In this document: in pieces, positions 1-6,366 of the stretch
Layout of the letters: every line of letters starts with the position of its first letter
Position numbering within the stretch: position 1 is the stretch's first letter
Source: CAIYRG01 sp035577685
GTDB taxonomy: Bacteria; Pseudomonadota; Alphaproteobacteria; Micropepsales; Micropepsaceae
DNA: 13,206 bases
NCBI GenBank assembly: GCA_035577685.1
Contig: DATLVC010000443.1
Span: forward strand, 1-13,206
Reading direction: 5' to 3'
Made by a program: the position numbers and the translations under genes
The notes under the pieces: generated by a model
Seen by the model: only the letters and a program-made list of their open reading frames with translations
The model's database searches: none
What the model was told of the DNA's origin: nothing

Positions 1-135
1 TTCCTGGGTCGCGGGAATATAGAGGCGCCCGGTGATGGCAACGTGAACGCGGCGGAAACGGCGGCGCTCTTTCAAAGCGCGTGCGATCACTTTTTGGCCA
101 GCTTCCTTGGCCGAGCTCTCGTCGGAGGCAGTCAT
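1..135 (-). CDS. PilZ domain-containing protein (N-terminal part only)
   Basis: Only the first 45 codons lie in the window; the gene runs off the left edge. It starts at the ATG at 135. After an acidic and polar lead-in (MTASDESSAKEAG) comes a basic stretch, ERRRFRRV at residues 23-30, followed by a beta-strand-like segment with GRLYI at residues 36-40. This is the RxxxR entry motif and first strand of PilZ domains, which bind cyclic di-GMP in many proteins. Alphaproteobacteria have many small single-domain PilZ proteins with this kind of start. The downstream D/NxSxxG half of the ligand site is outside the window, so ligand binding cannot be judged. It diverges from the secreted-protein gene at 297. 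I am fairly sure of the fold; its target process (motility, envelope or polysaccharide) cannot be told from here. Confidence 0.72.
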   Translation of the reverse strand, partial: MTASDESSAKEAGQKVIARALKERRRFRRVHVAITGRLYIPATQE

Positions 136-217
136 GCGCGAAAAATACCCGGTTCCCGATTCAGGCTGGTAAATTACCGTGGCGGGGCTCAACAAAGGGT
201 TTACGTCCTGCAACTTT

Positions 218-262
218 AAGGTTCCTGATCGAAGCTCGGCCACTGTGGCTTCCTGGAACCTT
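218..262. repeat. Nested inverted repeat in the leader of the small secreted protein gene
   Basis: An 8-base arm AAGGTTCC (218-225) is perfectly complementary to GGAACCTT (255-262). Inside it a second stem, GAAGC (231-235) with GCTTC (248-252), leaves a 12-base loop. A short palindrome, GCCAC-T-GTGGC (239-249), also sits in that loop region and overlaps the right inner arm. The structure ends 34 bases before the ATG at 297. No T-run follows, so it is not a classical intrinsic terminator. It could be a 5' leader hairpin, a protein-binding dyad, or a dispersed extragenic repeat unit. Confidence 0.6.
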
Positions 263-286
263 CGAACGGGCGTATGGTTTAGAAGC

Positions 287-290
287 GGAG
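287..290 (+). promoter_or_regulatory. Shine-Dalgarno site deciding the start at 297
   Basis: GGAG lies six bases before the ATG at 297. It supports this start over the in-frame ATG codons farther upstream, which would add a long non-signal-like N-terminus before an evident signal peptide. Confidence 0.7.
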
Positions 291-296
291 GCTCCC

Positions 297-659
297 ATGA
301 ACAGATATGCCCATAAGACGGCCCTTGCGGTCCTTGGTGGCGCTGCCCTTTGGGTGGGATCCGCCGCGGCGCAAACCCTGCCGTCCACGCCCGGAACCGG
401 TCTTTCCGTAGGCACCACCACATTTGGCGTCCGCACGATGGATTTCGATCTGTGGTGCCAGCAGACGCAGCGTTACGACGCGGCCCGTTGCGCCGAGCGC
501 CGCGCCGAAGACGTCAAGGCGTTCGAGGATTACCGCAGCTCGATCGAGCGCTACGAGTTGGACTACCTCAAACAGGTGCAAAAAGACCAGGATTTGCGGG
601 CGCGCACCAATCGCGATCCCAGCCAGACCGTCAGCGGAAAACAGGACAGCGTGCCGTAA
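297..659 (+). CDS. Small secreted protein of unknown function with a cysteine pair
   Basis: This 120-residue protein begins with a clear Sec signal peptide: basic MNRYAHK, a hydrophobic stretch to about residue 20, then a GSAAA-QT cleavage site near residue 25. The mature part has a Ser/Thr/Gly-rich linker. A compact core follows from about residue 48, with W53, C54 and C65 in a DLWCQQTQRY...RCAERR context that suggests an intramolecular disulfide. Residues 66-102 are strongly charged and probably form one long helix, AEDVKAFEDYRSSIERYELD and onward. The tail is polar and disordered-looking. I do not recognise a characterised family; the pattern resembles conserved alphaproteobacterial hypothetical proteins. 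Location is inferred to be periplasmic. It converges on the PAS gene with only 18 bases between the stop codons. Being a real gene is well supported by the signal peptide and ribosome site; function is unknown. Confidence 0.75.
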   Translation: MNRYAHKTALAVLGGAALWVGSAAAQTLPSTPGTGLSVGTTTFGVRTMDFDLWCQQTQRYDAARCAERRAEDVKAFEDYRSSIERYELDYLKQVQKDQDLRARTNRDPSQTVSGKQDSVP

Positions 660-677
660 CCGGCTGCGCCACGGGTT

Positions 678-1334
678 TCAGTAGCTGCCTTCGGTACCAA
701 AGCCGAGCAGGGTCTTGAACGCGTCGTCAACCAGCCGCAGCGGCTCTTTGTCTTCCCGCGTGGTGACCAGGCGTAAATGCGGCGCCCGAGGATGGGGAGC
801 CCAGCGGCCATGGGACGGAGGCGGCGGCGCTCGGTCGGACGGTTCGCCTTCGCGCACCAGATTCGACGACACCAGGCGTTCGAACCGTATCGGTTGCCCT
901 CCGAGCGGCAAGACATCCGTCAAAACCTGGGCGACGCCCAGGAAGCGCTCGGGATGGGCGGCGCCGAAGGCAATCGGCATCAGGACGGTTTCGATCTCAA
1001 TCATATGGCAATCGTCGGTCGCGCCGATCGAGCTCAGGCAGACCGGGACACAGGCCTGGAGGGATTTGCGCAACAGCTCAATCAGGCGCATCCGGCTTTC
1101 CGGATCCCAAGGGGTGAGAAAATCCCGCCCGCGCAACTCGCCGCCGTAACGCTCGCAGAGCGTGGTCCCTGCCAAGCGATAGGTGAACGCGCTGCTGCGC
1201 GCGTCCAGCAGGAATACGAAGGGAAGAAGGCGCTTCAGGGCCTTGGGGTCAATGTCGGCCTGGTCTGGAGTGCTGCGCCCGTGCCGGATGCGGCTCCAAT
1301 ATCCGACGGCAAAATGACTATTCCTGTGCTTCAT
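678..1334 (-). CDS. PAS domain protein of the PAS_5 (DUF1369-like) type
   Basis: This is a 218-residue cytoplasmic protein with no signal peptide or membrane segment. Residues about 11-155 match the alphaproteobacterial single-domain PAS_5 pattern. ADIDPKALKRLLPFVFLLDA (residues 26-45) is followed by YRLAGTTLCERYGGELRGRDFL (52-73), then by the strand-rich half ending near FLGVAQVLTDVLPLGG. The tail from residue 165 is proline- and histidine-rich (RAPPPPSHGRW) and ends in a short amphipathic segment, LRLVDDAFKTLLGFG. No kinase, GGDEF or DNA-binding output domain is attached, so it would have to act through a partner; that is inference. I chose the ATG at 1334 over an in-frame TTG at 1379 because a GGGG lies 9 bases before it, whereas nothing suitable precedes the TTG. 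It lies 109 bases downstream of the rhomboid gene on the same strand and could be read through from it. Confidence 0.82.
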   Translation of the reverse strand: MKHRNSHFAVGYWSRIRHGRSTPDQADIDPKALKRLLPFVFLLDARSSAFTYRLAGTTLCERYGGELRGRDFLTPWDPESRMRLIELLRKSLQACVPVCLSSIGATDDCHMIEIETVLMPIAFGAAHPERFLGVAQVLTDVLPLGGQPIRFERLVSSNLVREGEPSDRAPPPPSHGRWAPHPRAPHLRLVTTREDKEPLRLVDDAFKTLLGFGTEGSY

Positions 1335-1443
1335 AAGAAGATGCCCCAATCCATGATCCGCCTTCTCGTCTTGCTCCAAAACGGGAAGACGGGCGGCTTA
1401 CACAGGGGCAAACAGCGAAAGCCGTGCCAGGCAGGTGGCGCGG

Positions 1444-2145
1444 TTAATTCCAGGGACCGCGCCGGTAGCGTCCGAAAAGGGGGAAATTGGACAGCAGGGG
1501 TGTCAGGACGATGCCGGCAAGGAATCCGCCCACATGGGCCCACCAGGCGGTGCCGGGGCCGCCGGGCGTTGCGCCCAGAAGGTTCAAGAGCTGCAGCAGG
1601 AACCAGAATCCGACCACGTAAAAGGCAGAGATCTTGGTCGGGTAGAGAAGAATCCCCAGCGGAATGATGACCGTGACCCGCGTGCGCGGATAAATCAGCA
1701 CATAGGCCGCCAAAACGCCGGAAATCGCCCCAGATGCCCCCAGCATGGGCAAATCCGAATGCGGATTGATAAGCCCCTCGCTGAGGGCGGCCACAATGCC
1801 GCAGGCGAAATAGAAGCCCAGAAAACGCCCATGCCCCATGGCGTCCTCGACATTGTTCCCGAAAATCCAGAGATAAAGCATGTTTCCGCCGAGATGCATG
1901 AAGCCGCCATGCAGAAACATAGAGGTGATCAGCGTTAGCCAGGGCAACGGAATGCCGTAGACCTGTGCGGTCACGGCATGGTCGAAGAGGTTCTTCGGCA
2001 CGAAAGCCAGCGCAGCGACAAGCGCCTCCTCACCGCTTTCGCTGAAGGAGAGCTGCCAGAAAAACACTCCGATGCAGGCGATAATGACGGCCCAGGTCAC
2101 GATTGGCTTTAATCGCGCCGGATTCTCGTCCGAGATCGGGATCAT
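1444..2145 (-). CDS. Rhomboid family intramembrane serine protease (first copy)
   Basis: This 233-residue polytopic inner-membrane protein cleaves transmembrane substrates within the bilayer. The full rhomboid signature is visible: HGGFMHLGGNMLYLW (residues 79-93) with the oxyanion-loop pair H84 and N88, nucleophile S138 in LGASGAISG, and catalytic H204 in WWAHVGGFLAG. Hydrophobic segments run from about 14-31, 66-80, 85-97, 108-121, 136-151, 158-168, 174-190 and 203-219, consistent with the six-helix core and perhaps extra helices. A 30-residue lumenal-type segment after the first helix (SFSESGEEALVAALAFVPKN) is usual for this bacterial subgroup. The start at 2145 is the first ATG in frame, but its ribosome site is weak (AAGG about 13 bases upstream). 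Substrate unknown. A second, divergent rhomboid sits 839 bases away. Family and catalytic competence are confident. Confidence 0.95.
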   Translation of the reverse strand: MIPISDENPARLKPIVTWAVIIACIGVFFWQLSFSESGEEALVAALAFVPKNLFDHAVTAQVYGIPLPWLTLITSMFLHGGFMHLGGNMLYLWIFGNNVEDAMGHGRFLGFYFACGIVAALSEGLINPHSDLPMLGASGAISGVLAAYVLIYPRTRVTVIIPLGILLYPTKISAFYVVGFWFLLQLLNLLGATPGGPGTAWWAHVGGFLAGIVLTPLLSNFPLFGRYRRGPWN

Positions 2146-2383
2146 GGAACGGCCGGGCCGCCTTGCCCCGTTCGCGCCGTCTCAGACCCTGTTTCGATTT
2201 GGCACATCTTCCTCGGCCCGTGCTTAAGCCGGGCTGGTCCAGGCAGCCATCTGCGTGAGACCCCAAACTGAGGCGCTTGGGGCGCCGCTTTTGTCAAGCA
2301 GGATTGCGCCGAGTCCAGACAAACGCGGCAAAACCGGCGTCGTTGGCCGATGATTTTCCTGCCAATGTAAAGAAGATTTGGGC
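2146..2383. other. Gap between the first rhomboid and the small helical protein
   Basis: This 238-base stretch is the leader region of the rhomboid at 2145 and the 3' flank of the small gene ending at 2384, both on the minus strand. It contains two mutually exclusive short stems: GGCGC (2272-2276) with GCGCC (2282-2286), and CCCCAA (2261-2266) with TTGGGG (2277-2282). A minus-strand TTGACA (2292-2297) has no acceptable -10 box at 16-18 bases. I see no further gene, RNA or mobile sequence in it. Confidence 0.4.
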
Positions 2384-2719
2384 TCAGCCGCCGCCGGAAT
2401 AGCGGAATTGGCTGTTGTAAACCCGGCCGACATGATCGCGCCGCCGTTTCAAACGGGCTGCTTCTTCATAAAGACGCGCACGTTGCGCAGCTTCGATGGC
2501 GCGGTCGAAATAATAGCGCGCTTCTTCATACCGGTTCTTGGCGCCATGCAAACGGGCTTCATACATGGCGTCATAGGCGGCCTCCGCGAGCGCCTCCAGC
2601 CTTACCATATCAACCCGCGCGGCAATCCCGGATTCGTCAAGAACTCTCGCGAAAGGCTTCGCTTTGTCTTTGCGCCCTCGCCGTTCACGCCGCTTATGCC
2701 ACCATTCGCTGATGGTCAT
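2384..2719 (-). CDS. Small charged helical protein of unknown function
   Basis: This is a 111-residue soluble protein with no signal peptide or membrane helix. The first 20 residues are strongly basic (HKRRERRGRKDKAK). From residue 36 to about 98 it reads as consecutive amphipathic helices: RVDMVRLEALAEAAYDAMYE, then a helix through YEEARYYFDRAIEAAQRA, then LYEEAARLKRRRDHV. The pattern resembles TPR/SEL-like helical hairpins, but I cannot assign a family. It ends VYNSQFRYSGGG. The ATG at 2719 is preceded by a purine-rich GGGGAGTGGGAG three bases away and by a plausible promoter. It lies between two rhomboid genes, which may hint at a shared role; that is inference. The lead-in is basic enough to bind nucleic acid or membrane, but nothing proves this. 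Confidence 0.75.
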   Translation of the reverse strand: MTISEWWHKRRERRGRKDKAKPFARVLDESGIAARVDMVRLEALAEAAYDAMYEARLHGAKNRYEEARYYFDRAIEAAQRARLYEEAARLKRRRDHVGRVYNSQFRYSGGG

Positions 2720-2745
2720 CAGCTCCCACTCCCCTGCCCTCGACC

Positions 2746-2775
2746 TTTATAAGTGTAGAACGAGAACCGAATCAA
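2746..2775 (-). promoter_or_regulatory. Sigma70-type promoter for the small helical protein gene
   Basis: Read on the minus strand, TTGATT (2775-2770) is followed after 18 bases by TATAAA (2751-2746). The -10 box matches consensus at five of six positions and the -35 box at four of six. Transcription would begin about 20 bases before the ATG at 2719, leaving just enough room for the ribosome site. Confidence 0.5.
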
Positions 2776-2835
2776 AACCAATATGTGATGTGCAAGGAAA
2801 AACGGGTTGCATAAGTTTAATGAATGACGCGCCAA

Positions 2836-2860
2836 CGGCGTTGCGTGAGACGCATTGCCG
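2836..2860. repeat. Strong hairpin in the divergent intergenic region
   Basis: CGGCGTTGCGT (2836-2846) pairs with ACGCATTGCCG (2850-2860) around a GAG loop. Eleven positions face each other: nine Watson-Crick pairs, one G-T wobble and one T-T mismatch. No T-run follows on either strand, so an intrinsic terminator is unlikely. It sits 60 bases beyond the promoter of the minus-strand gene and 124 bases before the second rhomboid's ATG. Confidence 0.6.
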
Positions 2861-2974
2861 CTGAAGGTTGAGCTAGGTTCAAGAAAACCCTGCACGATGG
2901 CTCGCTCACCCATCGCCTGCACGTTACTATGTGCGCCATAAACAGGCGCTGCCTGGCCGATATATTCTTTCTGC

Positions 2975-2980
2975 GAGGGG
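2975..2980 (+). promoter_or_regulatory. Shine-Dalgarno site deciding the start of the second rhomboid
   Basis: GAGGGG lies four bases before the ATG at 2985. It favours this start over an in-frame GTG at 2931, which lacks such a site and would add an 18-residue basic lead. Confidence 0.7.
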
Positions 2981-2984
2981 CTTG

Positions 2985-3695
2985 ATGGCCTTCTTCAATG
3001 GTGATCGCCCCGCCCGTGAGCCGTTGCTGAACGCACCGCCGACGGTCTTGTGGCTGATTGCTCTGTTGTTGGCCACCCATGCATTGCGCGTGTTTCTCCC
3101 GGGAAGCTGGCCGGACGATATCATCGAGAATTACGCTTTCATTCCAGCGCGCTATGCCGCGGCATTGGCGCAAGGCGCGTCGACAGGGGAGTTCTTCCAC
3201 CTCGCGATCACCATCGTCAGCTATATGTTCCTGCACGGGGATTTCGTACATGTAGGAATCAACAGCCTGTGGCTTCTGGTGTTCGGTCCGATCGTTACGC
3301 GCCGGCTTGGCACGGTCCGATTCCTGGCGTTCTTTCTTTTCTGCGGGATCGCGGCGGCACTTGTTCACCTCGCCTTTTACTGGGGCTCGCCCATGGCGGT
3401 GGTGGGCGCGAGCGGCGGGGTTTCCGGGTTGATGGCGGCTGGGATGCGGATTGTCTACGGTCGTCTGCAAGGCGACGCCAATGGCTTGGCTCCGATTTTC
3501 TCAAGACCGATCTTGGCGTTTTCGGCGGTCTGGATTGTCGTGAACATCGTCAGCGGCGTGCTTCGCCTTGGCGTTACAGATGATCTCACGCTCATTGCCT
3601 GGGTCGCGCATCTGGGCGGTTATTTCGCTGGGCTGGTTATGATCGGGATGTTCGGCCAGCATGCTTTGGAACGGCACGGCCTGCACGCTGCATGA
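2985..3695 (+). CDS. Rhomboid family intramembrane serine protease (second copy)
   Basis: This 236-residue inner-membrane protease keeps all catalytic features: MFLHGDFVHVGINSLWLL (residues 81-98) with H89 and N93 lining the oxyanion site, nucleophile S143 in VVGASGGVSG, and H209 in WVAHLGGYFAG. Hydrophobic segments lie at about 20-38, 72-84, 88-101, 111-131, 137-156, 174-193 and 203-222. It differs clearly from the rhomboid at 1444-2145: the first lumenal loop reads SWPDDIIENYAFIPARY, and the region before the last helices is longer and more charged (YGRLQGDANGLAP). So it is a divergent paralogue or separate acquisition, not a recent duplicate. The DUF4389 gene begins 16 bases after its stop, which suggests one transcript. 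Natural substrates are unknown; regulated release of a membrane protein is the general role of the family. Confidence 0.95.
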   Translation: MAFFNGDRPAREPLLNAPPTVLWLIALLLATHALRVFLPGSWPDDIIENYAFIPARYAAALAQGASTGEFFHLAITIVSYMFLHGDFVHVGINSLWLLVFGPIVTRRLGTVRFLAFFLFCGIAAALVHLAFYWGSPMAVVGASGGVSGLMAAGMRIVYGRLQGDANGLAPIFSRPILAFSAVWIVVNIVSGVLRLGVTDDLTLIAWVAHLGGYFAGLVMIGMFGQHALERHGLHAA

Positions 3696-3711
3696 AACGA
3701 GAAGGGCCAGG

Positions 3712-4098
3712 ATGAGCGACAATACGCAGAGCTCCGGAAATCCAGAATCCGGCGGGTCCGAAGGCACTGCAAGCGCGAATGCCGGCGGACCCGCCGCGCC
3801 TGGAGCCGGTGCGGATTCCGCGCCGCCGCCACCCCCGCCCTATCCCAGGCCGCCTTTTCCCTGGGCCCGGCTTCTTTATGCCATCGGTTTCAGCTTCGTG
3901 GCCTGGGCGGTATTCTGGGTCATCGTCGCCCTTCTTGCGCCTCTGCATTACATCACCATTGCGATCACCGGGCACGCCAATGAAGAGCTCCGCTCGATGA
4001 GCCTCCGGGCGGTCCACTATCTTTTCGAGCTGCTGGGCTTCATCACGGGTGCCCGTGATGAAAAACCCTTCCCTCTCGGGCCTTTTCCCAAGGATTGA
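3712..4098 (+). CDS. DUF4389-type single-pass membrane protein
   Basis: This is a 128-residue protein in two parts. Residues 1-50 are low-complexity: Ser/Gly/Ala-rich, then a run of prolines (APPPPPPYPRPPFP) that is probably disordered and cytoplasmic. Residues 51-76 form one membrane helix (WARLLYAIGFSFVAWAVFWV onward). After it comes a conserved-looking segment, TGHANEELRSMSLRAVHYLF (86-105), and the ending KPFPLGPFP. That order, helix then TGxxN...YLFE..GF.T..R.EKPFPLGPFP, is the DUF4389 pattern; the family has no established function. An AGAAGGG sits shortly before the ATG at 3712, which I prefer to an in-frame ATG at 3661 that overlaps the rhomboid gene. Spacing of 16 bases after the rhomboid stop points to co-expression. 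It could be a rhomboid partner or substrate, but that is conjecture. Confidence 0.8.
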   Translation: MSDNTQSSGNPESGGSEGTASANAGGPAAPGAGADSAPPPPPPYPRPPFPWARLLYAIGFSFVAWAVFWVIVALLAPLHYITIAITGHANEELRSMSLRAVHYLFELLGFITGARDEKPFPLGPFPKD

Positions 4099-4275
4099 GG
4101 GCCACGGTCTCGCCCGCCGGAGGTCGAATGGCGTAAACTGAATTGGCGTACCGGCTAACGCACTCTTGATTGGACGGGATTGCAGGGGAGACCGTCTATC
4201 CGAGCTGAGTATGGCCTAGGGCCGACATGCAGAATTGCCAGGCAGAAGCAGAACTGAGGAAAGAAAGGACGTTCC

Positions 4276-6366
4276 ATGAAGAGGACAGGTTTGGCTGTCG
4301 TGGGGGTTTTGCTGACGGCATCTTTCATCGGCGCGATTGCCGCCGAGACGGCTCCCCCAGCAAACCGTCCGATTCCGGTGAGCGTAACGGCCAAGCAGAC
4401 CGCATTCGGAACTTGGGGTGTCGACCTTGCGGGAATGGATAAGGCGGCCAAGCCGGGGGATGATTTCTTCCGTTACGTCAACGGCGCCTGGTACGACAAG
4501 GCGGTGATCCCGTCGGACCGCACCAGCACGGGCTCCTTTCTCGATCTCGATATTCAGAGCGAGGACAAGGTTCGCGCCATCATGGCCGATCTAGAGGCGC
4601 GCAAGGACAGCCTGACGCCTGAGGAGAAGCGCGTCCGCGATCTCTATCACAGCTTCATCGACACCCAGCGGGTCGAACAGCTGGGACTGAAGCCGGCGGA
4701 AAAGGATTTGCAGACCATCGCGGCGGTGAAATCGCTGGACGATGTCGCGCGTCTGATGGGCTCGGTCGCGATGCAGACGCAGAGCATTTTCGACAGCGGC
4801 ATTGGCGTGGACGACAAGAAGCCGGAAGCCTATGCGGTGTTCATTTCCCAATCGGGTCTCGGCCTTCCGGACCGCGATTATTATCTGCTGGACGAGAAGA
4901 GCATTGTCGCGGCGCGCACCGCTTACCATGCCTATATCGCGGAAATCCTGAATCTCGGTCAGATCCCGGACGCGGCAAAAAAGGCGGACGCGATTTTCAA
5001 TCTCGAAACCGAAATCGCGAAAATCCATTGGCCGCGCGCCGACCGGCGCAATGCCGACAAGGTCTACAATCCAATGAGCGTGGCGGAGTTGGAAAAATTC
5101 GCGCCGCAATTTCCCTGGGGTACCTACTTGAAGGAAATGAGCGTTCCCAATGCGCAAGCGGGAACGCGCCGCGTGGTGATTGCCGAAAAGACGGCCTTTC
5201 CGCCGCTCGCTCAGCTTTATGCGAAGACGCCGGTCGATGTGTGGCGCGACTATCTGACGTTCCATTATCTCTCTGGACATGCCGCCTATCTGCCGAAGCG
5301 TTTCGACGATGCGCGGTTCAATTTCTACGGCAAGGTGCTGGGCGGTCAGGGGCAGCAACTGGCGCGTGAAAAGCGCGGGGTGCGATTCTTGGGCGGTCTC
5401 ATCGGCGAGGGCGTCGGCAAGATCTATGTCGCGAAATATTTCTCGCCCGAGGCCAAAGCCAAGGCGAAGGATCTCGTCGCCAATCTTCTGAATGTCTACC
5501 GGCAGCGCATTCAGACGGCGGACTGGATGTCACCGGCCACGCGCCAGAAGGCGCTGGAGAAAGTCGCGAACTTCAACGTCAAGATCGGCTATCCGGACAA
5601 ATGGCGCGATTACTCCAAATTCCAGGCCAATGCCGATGATCTCCTCGGCAATATGGAGCGCGGCACGCAGTTCGAATGGAATCGCAAGCTGGTGCGGCTG
5701 GATCAGCCGGTGGATCGCAGCGAATGGGGCATGTCACCGCAAACGGTGAATGCCTATTACGATGCATCGCTGAATGAAATTGTCTTCCCGGCGGCGATTC
5801 TGCAGCCGCCCTTCTTCGACGCGAATGCCGACGATGCGGTGAATTACGGCGGCATCGGTGCGGTCATCGGTCACGAAATCAGCCACGGCTTTGACGATCA
5901 GGGCAGCAAATATGACGCCAAGGGCGTACTGCAGGATTGGTGGACGGCGGAAGACCGCAAGAATTTCGACGCACGCACGGCATCCCTCGCCAAACAATAC
6001 AACACCTACAGCCCGGTTTCGGGGATGTTCGTGAACGGCCAGCTGACGCTCGGCGAGAATATCGCCGACCTCGCGGGAGTCACCGTCGCCCAGGCGGCCT
6101 ATCACCTCTCGCTGAAAGGAAAGGAGCCGCCGACGCTCGATGGCTTCACCGGGGATCAGCGGCTCTTCCTGGGTTATGGCCAAGTCTGGCGCTATAAGGC
6201 CCATGACGAGACCACCCGCCAGCGCCTGTTGTCCGACCCCCATAGCCCGCCGCAATTCCGCGTCAACGGGGCCGTGCGCAATGTGGACGCCTGGTATCAG
6301 GCCTTTAATGTGAAGGCGGACAACAAGCTCTATCTGGCGCCGGATGCGCGCGTGCATCTTTGGTAA
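4276..6366 (+). CDS. M13 family zinc metallopeptidase (neprilysin/PepO-like), exported
   Basis: This 696-residue protein has a Sec signal peptide (MKRTGLAVVGVLLTASFIGA, cleavage near residue 23, AIAA-ET) and no lipobox cysteine, so it should be free in the periplasm or secreted. The N-terminal M13 domain begins at GVDLAGMDKAAKPGDDFFRYVNG (about 48-70) and runs to about 440. The catalytic domain shows substrate-binding N492-A-Y, zinc motif H533-E-I-S-H537 with catalytic E534, third ligand E594 in GENIADLAG and D598. The C-terminus has the usual DPHSPPQFRVNGAVRN stretch and ends VHLW. Length fits the family norm of about 650-700. It cleaves small peptides, typically before hydrophobic residues; a role in peptide turnover or detoxification is inferred. 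AAAGGA lies six bases before the ATG. It has its own 177-base upstream gap, in which I found no convincing promoter. Confidence 0.96.
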   Translation: MKRTGLAVVGVLLTASFIGAIAAETAPPANRPIPVSVTAKQTAFGTWGVDLAGMDKAAKPGDDFFRYVNGAWYDKAVIPSDRTSTGSFLDLDIQSEDKVRAIMADLEARKDSLTPEEKRVRDLYHSFIDTQRVEQLGLKPAEKDLQTIAAVKSLDDVARLMGSVAMQTQSIFDSGIGVDDKKPEAYAVFISQSGLGLPDRDYYLLDEKSIVAARTAYHAYIAEILNLGQIPDAAKKADAIFNLETEIAKIHWPRADRRNADKVYNPMSVAELEKFAPQFPWGTYLKEMSVPNAQAGTRRVVIAEKTAFPPLAQLYAKTPVDVWRDYLTFHYLSGHAAYLPKRFDDARFNFYGKVLGGQGQQLAREKRGVRFLGGLIGEGVGKIYVAKYFSPEAKAKAKDLVANLLNVYRQRIQTADWMSPATRQKALEKVANFNVKIGYPDKWRDYSKFQANADDLLGNMERGTQFEWNRKLVRLDQPVDRSEWGMSPQTVNAYYDASLNEIVFPAAILQPPFFDANADDAVNYGGIGAVIGHEISHGFDDQGSKYDAKGVLQDWWTAEDRKNFDARTASLAKQYNTYSPVSGMFVNGQLTLGENIADLAGVTVAQAAYHLSLKGKEPPTLDGFTGDQRLFLGYGQVWRYKAHDETTRQRLLSDPHSPPQFRVNGAVRNVDAWYQAFNVKADNKLYLAPDARVHLW

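Larger units (their letters stand above)
2720..2984. other. Divergent intergenic region between small gene and second rhomboid
   Basis: This 265-base gap holds the minus-strand promoter at 2746-2775 and the hairpin at 2836-2860. It also holds a weak plus-strand candidate promoter for the second rhomboid: TAAACA (2939-2944), 16 bases, then TATATT (2961-2966). The plus-strand start would leave a very short leader of about a dozen bases. It is locally AT-richer around 2745-2825 than the surrounding genes, as expected for promoter DNA. I see no RNA gene. Confidence 0.4.

Noticed and set aside
777..1667. 296-codon plus-strand open frame over the PAS gene and the end of the first rhomboid
   Set aside because: It crosses two genes with clear minus-strand families and has no signal peptide, domain or ribosome site.
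2269..2297. Minus-strand TTGACA as a promoter of the first rhomboid
   Set aside because: The -35 box is perfect, but the bases 16-18 downstream (around CCTCAG/GCCTCA) do not resemble a -10 box.
2224..2433. 69-codon minus-strand open frame after the small helical protein
   Set aside because: It overlaps the end of the real gene in another frame, and its sequence shows no domain or start signal.
1444..3695. Recent duplication of one rhomboid gene
   Set aside because: The two proteins share only the family signature. Loops, lengths and flanking residues differ throughout, so a recent copy is excluded by eye.
4591..5358. 255-codon minus-strand open frame inside the M13 peptidase gene
   Set aside because: The plus-strand peptidase is complete with all catalytic motifs. 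The antisense product is Arg/His-rich and has no supporting start signal.
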